Positions 50,429 to 59,433 of a stretch of 64,000 nt of DNA are shown piece by piece; position 1 is the stretch's first letter; each line of letters begins with the position of its first letter. This DNA comes from Nocardioides sp. SR21 (GTDB lineage Bacteria > Actinomycetota > Actinomycetes > Propionibacteriales > Nocardioidaceae): the NCBI RefSeq assembly GCF_022761125.1, contig NZ_JAKWJR010000002.1, positions 310,001-374,000 on the forward strand. Direction: 5' to 3'. The translations under genes were made by a program, and so were the position numbers. The notes under the pieces are model-generated. The model did not search any database, had not been told where the DNA came from, and saw nothing but the letters and a program-made list of their open reading frames with translations.

Positions 50429-53173
50429 ATGAGCACCGCGACGGTCGCCGCCCCGTTGGTCGGGCGCGATGGTGAGCTCGAGCTGATCCAGGCGCTGCTG
50501 GCCGACGGCCGGCAGGCGCTGGTGCTCGAGGGCGTGCCCGGCGTGGGCAAGACCAGCCTGTGGGAGCACGGCGTCGCCCAGGGACGCGATCGCGGGATGC
50601 GCGTCCTGGTCGCCCGGGCGAGCGGCGCCGAGACGGGTCTGCCGGGCGGTGCGCTCATCGACCTCATGGACGGCGTCACGAGCGCCGACCTCGCCGCCCT
50701 GCCCGCACCGCAGCGGCGCGCGCTGGAGGTGGCGCTCTACCGACAGGAGCCGGCGGGACGGCCACCGGAGCCCGGGGCGATCGCCCTCGGCCTGCTGAAC
50801 GCGTTGCGCGCGCTCGGCGCCGACCAGCGCGTGCTCGTGGCGATCGACGACGTCCAGTGGCTCGACCCCGCGTCCGAGGAGGCGCTCGCGTACGCCGCGC
50901 GGCGGCTCGACCCGGCGGCGGTGACGTGCCTCCTGGCTCGTCGCCCGGGGGAGCGGTCGGCGCTGGAGGAGGCGTTCGGGGACGGGATGCTGCACCGGAG
51001 GGAGGTCGGACCGCTCAGCCTCGGTGCCACCCGGCAGGTGCTGTCCGGCCGGCTCGGGGTACGGCTGCCGCACCACATGCTCCGCCGGATCTACGACGCC
51101 ACGCTGGGCAACCCGCTCTTCGTGCTCGAGGTCGGTCGTCAGCTCGCGGGGCGCGACGTCGCGACATTCGGCGAGGACATCCCGGTGCCCGACGACGTCG
51201 AGGACCTGCTCGGCCTTCGCGTCGCCGACCTGGACGGACCGGCCCGGCGGGTGCTCCTCGCCCTCGCCCTCGACCCCGACCTCAAGCCCCCGCATCTCGA
51301 CGGCGTCGCGGGACCCGACGCGGTGGCCACCGCCGTGCGCGAGGGCGTCGCGGTGCTCGACGGCGAGCGGGTCCGGCCCTCGCACCCGCTGCTCGCGGCA
51401 GCAGCGAAGCGTCAGGCACCCGAGGAGGTCTGCCGGGACCTGCACCGCGAGCTCGCCGCCGTCGTGCCGGACGAGCAGCGGCAGGCGCTGCACCTGGCCC
51501 TGGCCACCACCACCGCCGACGAGGGACTGGCCGCCCGGCTCACCGCTGCGGCCGACCGTGCCGCGGCGCGGGGTGCGCCACGGCTGGCGGTCGAGCTCGG
51601 GACCCACGCGCTGCGGCTGACCTCGCCGGAGTCCGAGGCGCACGTCGACCGACTGCTCGCCCTGGGCCGAGCGCTCGCGGTCGCCGCCGAGCGGCCGCGG
51701 CTCACCGCGCTGCTGCAGGAGGCCGCAGCGACGCTGCCGACACCGGCCGACCGCGTGACGGCGTACCTCCTCCTCACCAGCGGCGTCGTCCGCGACAACG
51801 AGCACCTCCGGTCGGTGCTGGAACGCGCGCTGGCCGAGGCCGCCGGGGACCCGGCGCTGCGTGCGCCGGTGCTCGCCGAGCTGGCGGAGAACGAGGGCGT
51901 GATCCGGGTGGTGGCGCTGCCGAGCGCCGACCGGTACGCCGTCGAGGCGCTGGAGTCCGCCGCCAACGCCGAGGACCGGCGCTCCGCGCTCTACGCGCTC
52001 TCGTGGACCCGGGCGCTCCGGGGACAGCCGATCGACGACGTCGCCGCGGAGCACCGCGCACTCTCCGACGAGCACGCCTACCTCGCGCGGGACCCGGCGC
52101 GGGTCGCCGGGCAGCGCTTCGTCTGGCGCGGCGAGGTCACGCAGGGCCGCGACGTGCTGGCCGCACAGCGCCAGCAGGCCGACGACTGGGCCGAGCCGTC
52201 GTCGTACGCGCTGGCCCGGCTGCACCTCTGCGAGCTCGAGCTGCGGGTGGGTGGGCACGCCGAGGCGCAGCGGATGCTCGACGAGTGGGGTGCGTCCTCC
52301 GACAGCCGGCTGCTGCTGTGGCCGATGTACGAGCGCTGCCGGGCGTTGCTGGCCGCCGGTCGCGGCGACGCCGACGAGGCCCGGCGCTGGGGTGACCACG
52401 CGCGTGAGCTCGCGGACGAGACCGGCGTCCGGTGGGACTGGCTCGAGGCGACCCGGGCGCTCGGGCTGGCGGCACTGCTCGACAAGGACCACGACACGGC
52501 GGTCGCGCACCTCTCCGCCGTCTGGGAGCACACCGAGCGGGAGGGCATCGCCGACCCCGGAGCGTTCCCGGTGGCCGTCGACCTCGTCGAGGCGCTGGTC
52601 GACGCCGGTGACCTCGACACCGCCCGCGCCGTCACCGCGCGGCTCGACGAGCTGGGTCGCGCGGCGTCGCACCCGTGGGCGCTGGTCGGTGCCCAGCGGT
52701 GCTCGGCGTACCTCCGGCTCGCCCACGAGTACGACGACGGGTCGGCCGGCGCCCTCGCCGAGTGCGCTGCGGCGTACGCCGAGCTGGGGCTGCCTCCCGA
52801 CGAGGCGCGCACCCTGCTCACCCTCGGCCGGGTGCAGCGCCGGGCGCGGAAGTGGGGCGCCGCGCGGGAGTCGCTCGAGCGCTCGGCGGAGGTGTTCGAG
52901 CAGGTCGGCGCCCCCGGCTGGGTGGGCGAGGCCCGGGCCGAGCTGGAGCGGGTCGGGGCTCGCCGCCCGAGCGAGGGACGACTGACCGCCACGGAGCAGC
53001 GCGTCGCCGAGCTCGCGGTCGAGGGGCTGTCCAACAAGGAGATCGCCCGCACCCTCGTGGTCACGGTCAGCACGGTGGAGTTCCACCTGCGCAACGTCTA
53101 CGCGAAGCTCGGCGTCCGGTCCCGGGTCCAGCTCGCGGGGGGCGCGCTGGACGACCCGGTCCCGGGGTCCTGA
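50429..53173 (+). CDS. Large LuxR-family (LAL-type) ATPase regulator
   Basis: Predicted 914-residue regulator. Walker A GVPGVGKTS lies near residue 38, Walker B VLVAIDDVQWLDPASEE near 140. The middle 550 residues are helical and TPR-like. The C-terminus carries a LuxR helix-turn-helix: LTATEQRVAELAVEGLSNKE and STVEFHLRNVYAKLGVRSR. LAL regulators usually activate nearby metabolic genes; the DUF4242 protein and methyltransferase just downstream are candidates. It may also autoregulate. Confidence 0.92.
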   Translation: MSTATVAAPLVGRDGELELIQALLADGRQALVLEGVPGVGKTSLWEHGVAQGRDRGMRVLVARASGAETGLPGGALIDLMDGVTSADLAALPAPQRRALEVALYRQEPAGRPPEPGAIALGLLNALRALGADQRVLVAIDDVQWLDPASEEALAYAARRLDPAAVTCLLARRPGERSALEEAFGDGMLHRREVGPLSLGATRQVLSGRLGVRLPHHMLRRIYDATLGNPLFVLEVGRQLAGRDVATFGEDIPVPDDVEDLLGLRVADLDGPARRVLLALALDPDLKPPHLDGVAGPDAVATAVREGVAVLDGERVRPSHPLLAAAAKRQAPEEVCRDLHRELAAVVPDEQRQALHLALATTTADEGLAARLTAAADRAAARGAPRLAVELGTHALRLTSPESEAHVDRLLALGRALAVAAERPRLTALLQEAAATLPTPADRVTAYLLLTSGVVRDNEHLRSVLERALAEAAGDPALRAPVLAELAENEGVIRVVALPSADRYAVEALESAANAEDRRSALYALSWTRALRGQPIDDVAAEHRALSDEHAYLARDPARVAGQRFVWRGEVTQGRDVLAAQRQQADDWAEPSSYALARLHLCELELRVGGHAEAQRMLDEWGASSDSRLLLWPMYERCRALLAAGRGDADEARRWGDHARELADETGVRWDWLEATRALGLAALLDKDHDTAVAHLSAVWEHTEREGIADPGAFPVAVDLVEALVDAGDLDTARAVTARLDELGRAASHPWALVGAQRCSAYLRLAHEYDDGSAGALAECAAAYAELGLPPDEARTLLTLGRVQRRARKWGAARESLERSAEVFEQVGAPGWVGEARAELERVGARRPSEGRLTATEQRVAELAVEGLSNKEIARTLVVTVSTVEFHLRNVYAKLGVRSRVQLAGGALDDPVPGS

Positions 53174-53234
53174 GGTCAAACACTGGGGTGACCCGTAGTT
53201 TCGGAGACCCCGTCCCGGCCAGCACGGTGGACGT

Positions 53235-53474
53235 ATGGCCGAGTTCCTCGTCGAGGTGTACGTCGCACACGACGACCGCAGCGCCGCCCAGCGGATCAGC
53301 CGGGTGGCGCAGGCGGACGACCCCACCGACGGGGTGCGCTGCCTGCGGTCGATCTTCGTCCCCGAGGACGAGACGTGCTTCCTGCTCTACGAGGCGCCTT
53401 CGGCCACCACGGTCGCGGACGCCGTCCGCCGGGCCGGGCTCGAGCCCGAGCACATCTCGGCGACGGCGCCCTGA
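53235..53474 (+). CDS. DUF4242 small protein
   Basis: Predicted 79-residue protein that opens MAEFLVEVYVAHDD and has VRCLRSIFVPEDETCFLLYEAPS, then ADAVRRAGLEPEHI, the DUF4242 pattern of a single ferredoxin-like domain. Function unknown. In actinobacteria such genes often sit beside LuxR-type ATPase regulators, as here (61 bases downstream). Confidence 0.85.
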   Translation: MAEFLVEVYVAHDDRSAAQRISRVAQADDPTDGVRCLRSIFVPEDETCFLLYEAPSATTVADAVRRAGLEPEHISATAP

Positions 53475-53509
53475 CTCACCACCACACAACAGATCCGAAA
53501 GGCACCACC

Positions 53510-54322
53510 ATGACCATCACCACCACCCACTCCGAGCTGCGTGACAAGCAGCAGAAGGTCTGGAGCAGCGGCGACTACAACAAGATCGCCGCGCTCACCA
53601 TCCCGCTGTCGGAGCACCTCGTCGACCACGTCGGCATCGGCTCCGGCGACCGCGTCCTCGACGTCGCGACGGGCACCGGCCACGCCGCACTGGCCGCCGC
53701 CCGGCGAGGCGCGGTCGTCACCGGCACCGACTACGTGCCGGCCCTGCTCGACATCGCCCGCCGCCGCGCGGAGGCCGAGGACGTCGCCGCCGACTTCACC
53801 GAGGCCGACGCCGAGTCGCAGCCGTTCGCCGACGGCACGTTCGACTTCGTGCTCTCGGCGATCGGCGTGATGTTCAGCGCCGACCACCAGCAGGCCGCCC
53901 GCGAGCTCGTGCGGGTCTGTCGCCCGGGCGGTCGGATCGGGCTGGCGAGCTGGACCCCCGAGGGCTTCGTGGGCCAGCTGCTGGGCACCGTGGGACGGCA
54001 CGCCTCGCCGCCGCCGGGCGCGCAGCCGCCGACCCGCTGGGGCGTCGAGGCGACGGTCGCCGAGCTGCTCGGCGACGACGTCACGGACGTCGCGTCGAGC
54101 ACGCACACGGTGGTGCAGCGGTTCACCGGTGCCGAGGAGTTCGCGGACCTGTTCCTCACCTACTACGGGCCGACGTTCGCCGCGGCCGGCCGGCTCGACG
54201 ACGCCGGGAAGGCCGCCCTGCGGGCGGACATGATCGACCTCGCGCGCTCGTTCGGGAGCGGTGAGGGCAACGGCCTGGTCACCGAGTGGGAGTACCGCGT
54301 CGTCACCGCCACCCGGCGCTGA
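53510..54322 (+). CDS. Class I SAM methyltransferase
   Basis: Predicted 270-residue methyltransferase. Motif I VLDVATGTGHAALAAARRG lies near residue 48, followed by GTDYVPALLDIARRRAE, AESQPFADGTFDFVLSAIGVMFSADH and a late RVCRPGGRIGLASWTPEG. This is the UbiE/Methyltransf_11 type, with a typical R-P-G-G-R strand. The substrate is unknown. ATG 53510 follows GAAAGG. Downstream lies a strong hairpin. Confidence 0.9.
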   Translation: MTITTTHSELRDKQQKVWSSGDYNKIAALTIPLSEHLVDHVGIGSGDRVLDVATGTGHAALAAARRGAVVTGTDYVPALLDIARRRAEAEDVAADFTEADAESQPFADGTFDFVLSAIGVMFSADHQQAARELVRVCRPGGRIGLASWTPEGFVGQLLGTVGRHASPPPGAQPPTRWGVEATVAELLGDDVTDVASSTHTVVQRFTGAEEFADLFLTYYGPTFAAAGRLDDAGKAALRADMIDLARSFGSGEGNGLVTEWEYRVVTATRR

Positions 54323-54342
54323 GGCGACGTACGAGTCCCTGC

Positions 54343-54378
54343 GACGTGTGGGCGCGGCTCCGGCCGCGCCCACACGTC
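54343..54378 (+). terminator. Terminator-like hairpin
   Basis: Perfect 15-base arms GACGTGTGGGCGCGG (54343-54357) and CCGCGCCCACACGTC (54364-54378) enclose a six-base loop, 21 bases after the methyltransferase stop. No long T tract follows. Confidence 0.8.
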
Positions 54379-54436
54379 CGCCAAGCGATCAGGAATCGAG
54401 AAGCACCCGCGTCCCGTCGTTCCTAGCGTTGGGGGC

Positions 54437-54895
54437 ATGACGACGACAACCCAGCAGACCAAGCAGACCAAGCAGACCAAGGGATTCAGCCAGGCCGAGC
54501 GGGACGCGATGAAGGAGCGCGCCGCAGAGCTCCGCGCCGAGGGCAAGAAGGGCGCCAAGAAGGCCGACGACCTGCAGAACCAGCTCGACAAGATCGCCGA
54601 GATGCCCGACGAGGACCGCGTCCTGGCCGAGCGCATCCACGCGATCGTCACCGCGGTCGCACCCGAGCTGGACCCGAAGACCTGGTACGGCATGCCTGCG
54701 TACTGCCGCGACGGCAAGGCGGTCATCTTCTTCAAGCCGGCCTCGAAGTTCGGCAACCGCTACTCGAACCTCGGCTTCAACGACGGCGCCCACCTCGACG
54801 ACGGCGACATGTGGCCGACCGAGTACGCGATCACGACGCTCACCGATGCCGACGCGAAGAGGATCGAGACGCTGGTGCGGAAGGCCGCCGGTTAG
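54437..54895 (+). CDS. DUF1801/YdhG-like protein
   Basis: Predicted 152-residue soluble protein. A Thr/Gln/Lys-rich N-terminus with KQT repeated three times precedes a charged helical stretch and then the DUF1801 core: TWYGMPAYCRDGKAVIFFKPASKFGNRYSNLGFNDGAHLDDGDMWP. A late TLVRKAAG ends the protein. These proteins are small and of unclear function, some called iron-chaperone-like. Its TAG stop overlaps the TAA of the convergent pentapeptide gene. Confidence 0.85.
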   Translation: MTTTTQQTKQTKQTKGFSQAERDAMKERAAELRAEGKKGAKKADDLQNQLDKIAEMPDEDRVLAERIHAIVTAVAPELDPKTWYGMPAYCRDGKAVIFFKPASKFGNRYSNLGFNDGAHLDDGDMWPTEYAITTLTDADAKRIETLVRKAAG

Positions 54896-55482
54896 GCGGT
54901 GTCGACCACGGCGCCGTGCAGCTCCGCGAGCAGCACGGCGCCGGCCAGGTCGAGCCGTGTGTCCTTCAGCCGTGCGGACGACAGGTCGACGCCGTCGAGC
55001 GTCGCGCCACGCAGGTCGGCGTCGGCGAGGACCGCGTCGCGCAGGGTGACGCCGCCGAGCTTCGCGCCGCGCAGCGAGGTGCCGGTGAGGTCGGCCATCG
55101 ACAGGTCGGCCTCACGCAGGTCGAGGTCGGCGAGGTCGAGGCGCGAGAGGTTCGCGCCGCGCAGGGTCACGCCCCGCCACTGGCCGCCGCGCACGGCGAT
55201 CGGGCGCAGCGTGCACTCGGCGAACACCGACCCGTTCAGCTTGCAGCCGTCGAACATCGCGTCGAAGAAGCTGCAGCGCCGGAAGTCGCACGCGATGAAT
55301 GCCGACGCCACGTGCGTCGAGGAGTTGAAGCGGCAGTTGTGGAAGGTGCAGCTCTCGAACGTCGCGCTCCTCGTGATCGTCTCGCTGAGGTCGACGTTGC
55401 TGAACGTCACGCCGGAGTACGACGCCGCGCCGAGCTCGTCGCCGTACCAGTCGAGGTCGCGCAACTCGGTGAGCTCAGACAT
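54892..55482 (-). CDS. Pentapeptide-repeat protein
   Basis: Predicted 196-residue protein. Residues 20-90 hold irregular repeats such as ATFESCTFHNCRFNSS and FIACDFRRCSFFDA. Residues 95-185 hold more regular A(N/D)LxX repeats (LRGANLSRLDLADLDLREADLSMADL). The family forms a right-handed beta-helix with DNA-like shape. MfpA/Qnr relatives protect gyrase from quinolones, but a link is not demonstrated here. Its start overlaps the DUF2087 stop by eight bases. Confidence 0.88.
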   Translation of the reverse strand: MSELTELRDLDWYGDELGAASYSGVTFSNVDLSETITRSATFESCTFHNCRFNSSTHVASAFIACDFRRCSFFDAMFDGCKLNGSVFAECTLRPIAVRGGQWRGVTLRGANLSRLDLADLDLREADLSMADLTGTSLRGAKLGGVTLRDAVLADADLRGATLDGVDLSSARLKDTRLDLAGAVLLAELHGAVVDTA

Positions 55483-55744
55483 CGACGCTGCCGCCGCTGC
55501 GCCAGTAGACGCCGTTCTCGCGGGTGAGGAAGTGGTTCTCCACCAGGTAGCGCCGCAGCGCCGCGTGGTCGGGGTTGACGCGACCGAGGACGAGGTTCAC
55601 CTCGGCCTCCTCGTAGCGCTGGCCGGGCTCGAACTCCTGCGCCAGGTGGTCGAGGACGACCAGCAGCTTGGCGTGCTTCGACGGGATCGTGTGCAGCCGG
55701 CCGTCGGCCCCGAGGAACCGGGCCAGCACCTCCTGGTCGGTCAT
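55475..55744 (-). CDS. DUF2087-domain protein
   Basis: Predicted 89-residue protein with the DUF2087 pattern: FLGADGRLHTIPSKHAKLLVVLDHLAQEF, YEEAEVNLVLGRVNPDHAALRRYLVE and NHFLTRENGVYWR. This is a winged-helix-like fold usually found alone or fused to HTH domains, suggesting regulation. Its start overlaps the M23 peptidase stop. Confidence 0.88.
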   Translation of the reverse strand: MTDQEVLARFLGADGRLHTIPSKHAKLLVVLDHLAQEFEPGQRYEEAEVNLVLGRVNPDHAALRRYLVENHFLTRENGVYWRSGGSVDV

Positions 55745-56313
55745 CGACCCCGCCTCACCGGCGTGAGCCTCAGCAGGTCGCGCGGCCACACGGCTGTGGA
55801 CAGCCCACCGCCGACCGCGCGCTGCTCGAAGTGCAGGTGGCAGCCGTCGGGCGCGCCGCTGTCGTTGGCGCGGGCGAACATCGTGCCGGGCCTCACGACC
55901 TGGCCCTCGCGGACGTAGACCTTCTCGGTGTGCCCGACGACCAGGTCGAAGTGGCGCTTGCGGTTGCGCAGCAGCACCGGGTTCACGCCGTACGCCGACC
56001 CGAGCGAGTCGTTGGAGACCACGCGCGCGCGGAACCGCGCGTACAGCGGCGTCCCGCACTCCATCGCGATGTCCAGGCCGTGGTGGAAGCCGCGGTCGTC
56101 GCTGCACCGCGGGTCGGGGGAGTAGTACGGCGCCGACGTGCATCCGAACGGGATCATGATCCGGTGGCCGCCGGCGAACCACGGCGACGTGTAGCGGGTC
56201 TTGTCCTTCGTATAGAACACCCAGCGCGGATCACCGCCCGCGCCCGCCGCCGGCGCGAGGCCGAGCACCAGCCCGACCGTGAGCAGGGCCGCCACCACTC
56301 GTCCGAGACTCAT
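55741..56313 (-). CDS. Secreted M23-family peptidase
   Basis: Predicted 190-residue protein. The signal peptide runs to about residue 26 (APAAGAG). The LytM zinc motifs are HHGLDIAMECGTPLYA and GCHLHFEQ. ATG 56313 is used; an in-frame TTG at 56322 is the alternative. A TAGGTT hexamer seven bases before the ATG suggests a leaderless transcript in addition to read-through from the siderophore operon. Confidence 0.88.
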   Translation of the reverse strand: MSLGRVVAALLTVGLVLGLAPAAGAGGDPRWVFYTKDKTRYTSPWFAGGHRIMIPFGCTSAPYYSPDPRCSDDRGFHHGLDIAMECGTPLYARFRARVVSNDSLGSAYGVNPVLLRNRKRHFDLVVGHTEKVYVREGQVVRPGTMFARANDSGAPDGCHLHFEQRAVGGGLSTAVWPRDLLRLTPVRRGR

Positions 56314-56318
56314 GGTCG

Positions 56319-56837
56319 TCAACCTAACCGCCAGGACCGACGGACCTCGACCGCGCCGGGCTCGTACCAGACGAGGTCGAGCCGCTCGGCCCGGCAGCGT
56401 GCGGGGATCGCGTCGCCGAGCAGCGCCAGCGTCGACTCCTCGAAGACGTCGTCGGACAGCAGGTCGAGGGTGAGGTGCGGGACGACCTCGGGGAACGCGC
56501 CGGCGTACGGCGGGAACTCGGGGAACTCGGCGGCCAGCCGGGCCGTCATCGCCCGGAACGCTCCGTCCGGCTCCGGCACGAGGTACAGCGTGCCGTCGGG
56601 GAACCGGTCCATCCGCGCGAGCACGAAGTCGAACGGCGCGGTGTCCGCGGCGATCGCGGCCACCCGCCGCTCGACGTCGTCGGTCAGCGCGTCAGCGAAC
56701 GGCGCCAGCGCGGTGACGTGGGCGTGCACGAACGCCGGGTCCGCCGCGAGGTACGACGGGTCGTGGTGGAGCGTCCGCGCCCGCACGAACGGCTCGAGCT
56801 GCGGGACCGGCACCTGCAGGACGGAGTGCCCTGTCAC
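56319..56837 (-). CDS. 2'-5' RNA ligase/2H phosphoesterase family protein
   Basis: Predicted 172-residue protein with both HxT motifs of the 2H phosphoesterase fold: HAHVTALAPF and PHLTLDLLSDD. It may act on 2'-5' or cyclic phosphates, but the substrate is unknown. The GTG at 56837 overlaps the VOC stop. It lies in the tail of the siderophore operon. Confidence 0.85.
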   Translation of the reverse strand: MTGHSVLQVPVPQLEPFVRARTLHHDPSYLAADPAFVHAHVTALAPFADALTDDVERRVAAIAADTAPFDFVLARMDRFPDGTLYLVPEPDGAFRAMTARLAAEFPEFPPYAGAFPEVVPHLTLDLLSDDVFEESTLALLGDAIPARCRAERLDLVWYEPGAVEVRRSWRLG

Positions 56838-57250
56838 AGATGGAACTCGCCCGGGGCGAGGCTGCGCAGCACGCAGAACTCGTTGCCCTCCGGGTCGAGC
56901 ATGACCGTCCACGACTGGTTCTCGGCCCGTGGGAGGTCGGCGCGGCGCGCACCGAGGGACTCCATCCGCGCCACCTCCTCGGCGTGCGTGCAGTCGACCG
57001 GCGAGATGTCGAGGTGCAGGCGGTTCTTCGCCGTCTTGCCCTCGGGCACCTGGATGAAGATCAGCGACGGGTCGGCCGGGCCGCGGCGGAACGCCTCGAC
57101 CAGCTCGGCATCTGGGATCTTCGACGGCGCGATCTCGACGACCTGTTCCTCGGCGTCCACCACGACGTACCCGAGGGCCGCGCACCAGAACTCGGCGAGC
57201 GCAGCGGGGTCGGCACAGTCGAACGCGATCTCAGTCAGTCGGGAGGTCAT
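56834..57250 (-). CDS. VOC/glyoxalase-like protein
   Basis: Predicted 138-residue protein that opens LTEIAFDCADPAALAEFWCAALGY and ends MLDPEGNEFCVLRSL, the glyoxalase_6-like pattern with one or two domains' worth of VOC modules. The start overlaps the stop of the siderophore synthetase gene by four bases, so it is translated with that gene. Function unknown. Confidence 0.88.
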   Translation of the reverse strand: MTSRLTEIAFDCADPAALAEFWCAALGYVVVDAEEQVVEIAPSKIPDAELVEAFRRGPADPSLIFIQVPEGKTAKNRLHLDISPVDCTHAEEVARMESLGARRADLPRAENQSWTVMLDPEGNEFCVLRSLAPGEFHL

Positions 57251-59433
57251 GCGACGGGATTATCCAAGGTCCCCGCATAGATCAGCGACTGACTTTGGTC
57301 CGCGATGTCGACCATCTCCAGCGTGTTGCGCAGCTGCAGCCGGTTGAGGCACGAGTGCCGGAACTCCGGCCGGAAGAAGTCGTACGCCGCCACCGCGTCG
57401 GCCAGCTCCGGGTGCTCCTCGGCGTGCTCGCGCAGGCACCGCGCGACCTCGGCCCAGAACGCGTCCTGGTCGAGCACGCCCTCGGTGTGCAGGATCGCGG
57501 CCAGATGCCGCAGCACCCCGTCGAACACGTCGGTGTGCAGCGCGAGCGCCCGGACGTCCGGCTCGACGTCGGCGCGGATCCGCTCGACCTCCTCGGGGAC
57601 CGGCCGGCGGGAGTCCATCACGCACACCTCCTCGCCGATGTCCTTCATCAGCGCGCGCACCGGCACCTGGTCGCGCAGCACGAGGATCAGGTTCTCCCCG
57701 TGCGGCATGAACGCCAGGTCGTGCGCGAGCAGGCAGTGCGCGATCGGCCGGAGGTAGCAGCGCAGGTAGGCGCGCACCCACGCCGCGGCGTCGAGCGGTG
57801 ACGCGGCGATCATCGCCGCGGCCAGCGACCGACCGTCTCCGTCGCGGTGCAGCAGCGCGGCCATCGTGACCAGCCGCTCGCCGTGCGCGACCTGGGGCGC
57901 CGGGCTCTCGCGCCAGAGTGCCGCGATCATCTTCTGGTACGGCGACCGCACGCAGGCGCGGTGGTACGCGTCGCCGGTGTAGCCGATCGCGGCGTGCTCG
58001 CGCAGCACCGAGAACCCGCACTCCTGCAGGGTCCGGTCCGACGACACGAGCTCGTGCACCCAGTCGTTGATCGCCGGGGTCGCGGCCATGTAGCGCGGCG
58101 ACAGCCCGCGCATGAACCCCATGTTCTGGATCGACAGCGCGGTCTTCACGTACGGCTGCTCGGGCCTCGTGACGTTGAAGAACGTGCGGATCGACTGCTG
58201 CGCGCGGTACTCGTCCGCACCCTCGCCGAGGTGCACGAGGTCGCCGCGCGCCAGCTCGGGGGCGAACGTGATCGCGATCTTGTTGCGCCACTGCCACGGG
58301 TGCACGGGGATGAGGAGGTACTCCTCCGGGTCGAGCCCGGCGGCCACCAGCATCCCGTCGTCCTGCACGCCCGCGTCGCCGGACAGGTGGGTGTGGTCAC
58401 GCCGGGCGGCCAGCCAGTGCAGGCGGATCGCGCTGCCCGTCTCCGGCGCGTACGCCGCGTAGTCGTCGGCGCCGAAGCCGACCCGGCCGTTGTTCGCGAC
58501 GAACCCCGGGTGTCCCTCGGTCATCGCCGCCTCGACCGCCTGGTGGTCGGCGGTGAGCAGGTCGTCGACGGTCGCGGTCGAGTGCGCGAGCTTCCAGCAC
58601 GCGGCCGCCAGGGTCGCCGCGACCTCCTCGAGGTACGTCGGGAGCAGCGCGTCCGGGATGCCGAGCACCTCGGCGAGCTCCACCACCAGCTCCTGCGCGT
58701 CCAGCGCCGCCGGCTGGTCCTTGACCGTCCGCTCCAGCGTCGCGGGCTCCACCGCCCAGTGGTCGAGGGCCAGCCGGGTGGCGCGGAACGAGTACGTCGT
58801 GTCGCCCGCCGGCGTGGCCAGCAGCCACCGGTCGCCGTCGGGCACCGGCGCCAGCAGCCGCTCGTGCGCGAACTCCGCGATCGCCTTGGCCACGAGGTGC
58901 CGCTGCGCACGCTCCAGGTTCTCCGGCGTCAGGTGATCGCGTTCTCGCACCGACAACATCGCCTCCTTGGTCGGGAGCGCGACGGTGCGCAGCTCGCGGA
59001 ACCCGAACGCCCGGTTGAGCGCGCGGATCTTGTCGTTGCGGGCGTCCGGCTCCACCACGACGCGACGTACCGCCCGGTCGGCGAAGCAGTGGTCGAGCAC
59101 GGCGCGGAACACCGCCCGCGTGAAGCCGGGCACCGGCCGGTCGGTCGGCGCCACCAGGACGTGCATCCCGAGGTCGCCCGGCCGCAGCTCGGGCAGGCCG
59201 GCCAGCTCGGAGCGCGACGGGTCGTAGGTCTCGGCGAGGAAGGCCGGCACCCCGTCGACCCGGCCGAGCCAGGCGTGGTGGTGCGGGCCGTCCTCGACGA
59301 GGCGGTACTCGCGCTCCACGTCGGCGGGCGTGGCGTCCTGCATCTGCCAGAACTCCGAGCGCGGGTGGGTGACCCACGCGTGCAGCAGCGCGAGGTGCTG
59401 GTCGAGGTCGAGGGGCTCGATCGTCGTCCTCAT
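57247..59433 (-). CDS. Fused N-acyltransferase/NIS siderophore synthetase
   Basis: Predicted 728-residue two-domain enzyme. Residues 1-170 are a GNAT domain of the siderophore type (AlcB/DesC-like) with [36 protein letters not shown] and [23 protein letters not shown]. Residues 190-700 form an IucA/IucC synthetase: [55 protein letters not shown] and the late [14 protein letters not shown]. In desferrioxamine synthesis these activities are DesC and DesD; here they are fused. It should acylate N-hydroxydiamines and condense them. Start overlaps the hydroxylase stop. Confidence 0.93.
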   Translation of the reverse strand: MRTTIEPLDLDQHLALLHAWVTHPRSEFWQMQDATPADVEREYRLVEDGPHHHAWLGRVDGVPAFLAETYDPSRSELAGLPELRPGDLGMHVLVAPTDRPVPGFTRAVFRAVLDHCFADRAVRRVVVEPDARNDKIRALNRAFGFRELRTVALPTKEAMLSVRERDHLTPENLERAQRHLVAKAIAEFAHERLLAPVPDGDRWLLATPAGDTTYSFRATRLALDHWAVEPATLERTVKDQPAALDAQELVVELAEVLGIPDALLPTYLEEVAATLAAACWKLAHSTATVDDLLTADHQAVEAAMTEGHPGFVANNGRVGFGADDYAAYAPETGSAIRLHWLAARRDHTHLSGDAGVQDDGMLVAAGLDPEEYLLIPVHPWQWRNKIAITFAPELARGDLVHLGEGADEYRAQQSIRTFFNVTRPEQPYVKTALSIQNMGFMRGLSPRYMAATPAINDWVHELVSSDRTLQECGFSVLREHAAIGYTGDAYHRACVRSPYQKMIAALWRESPAPQVAHGERLVTMAALLHRDGDGRSLAAAMIAASPLDAAAWVRAYLRCYLRPIAHCLLAHDLAFMPHGENLILVLRDQVPVRALMKDIGEEVCVMDSRRPVPEEVERIRADVEPDVRALALHTDVFDGVLRHLAAILHTEGVLDQDAFWAEVARCLREHAEEHPELADAVAAYDFFRPEFRHSCLNRLQLRNTLEMVDIADQSQSLIYAGTLDNPVA

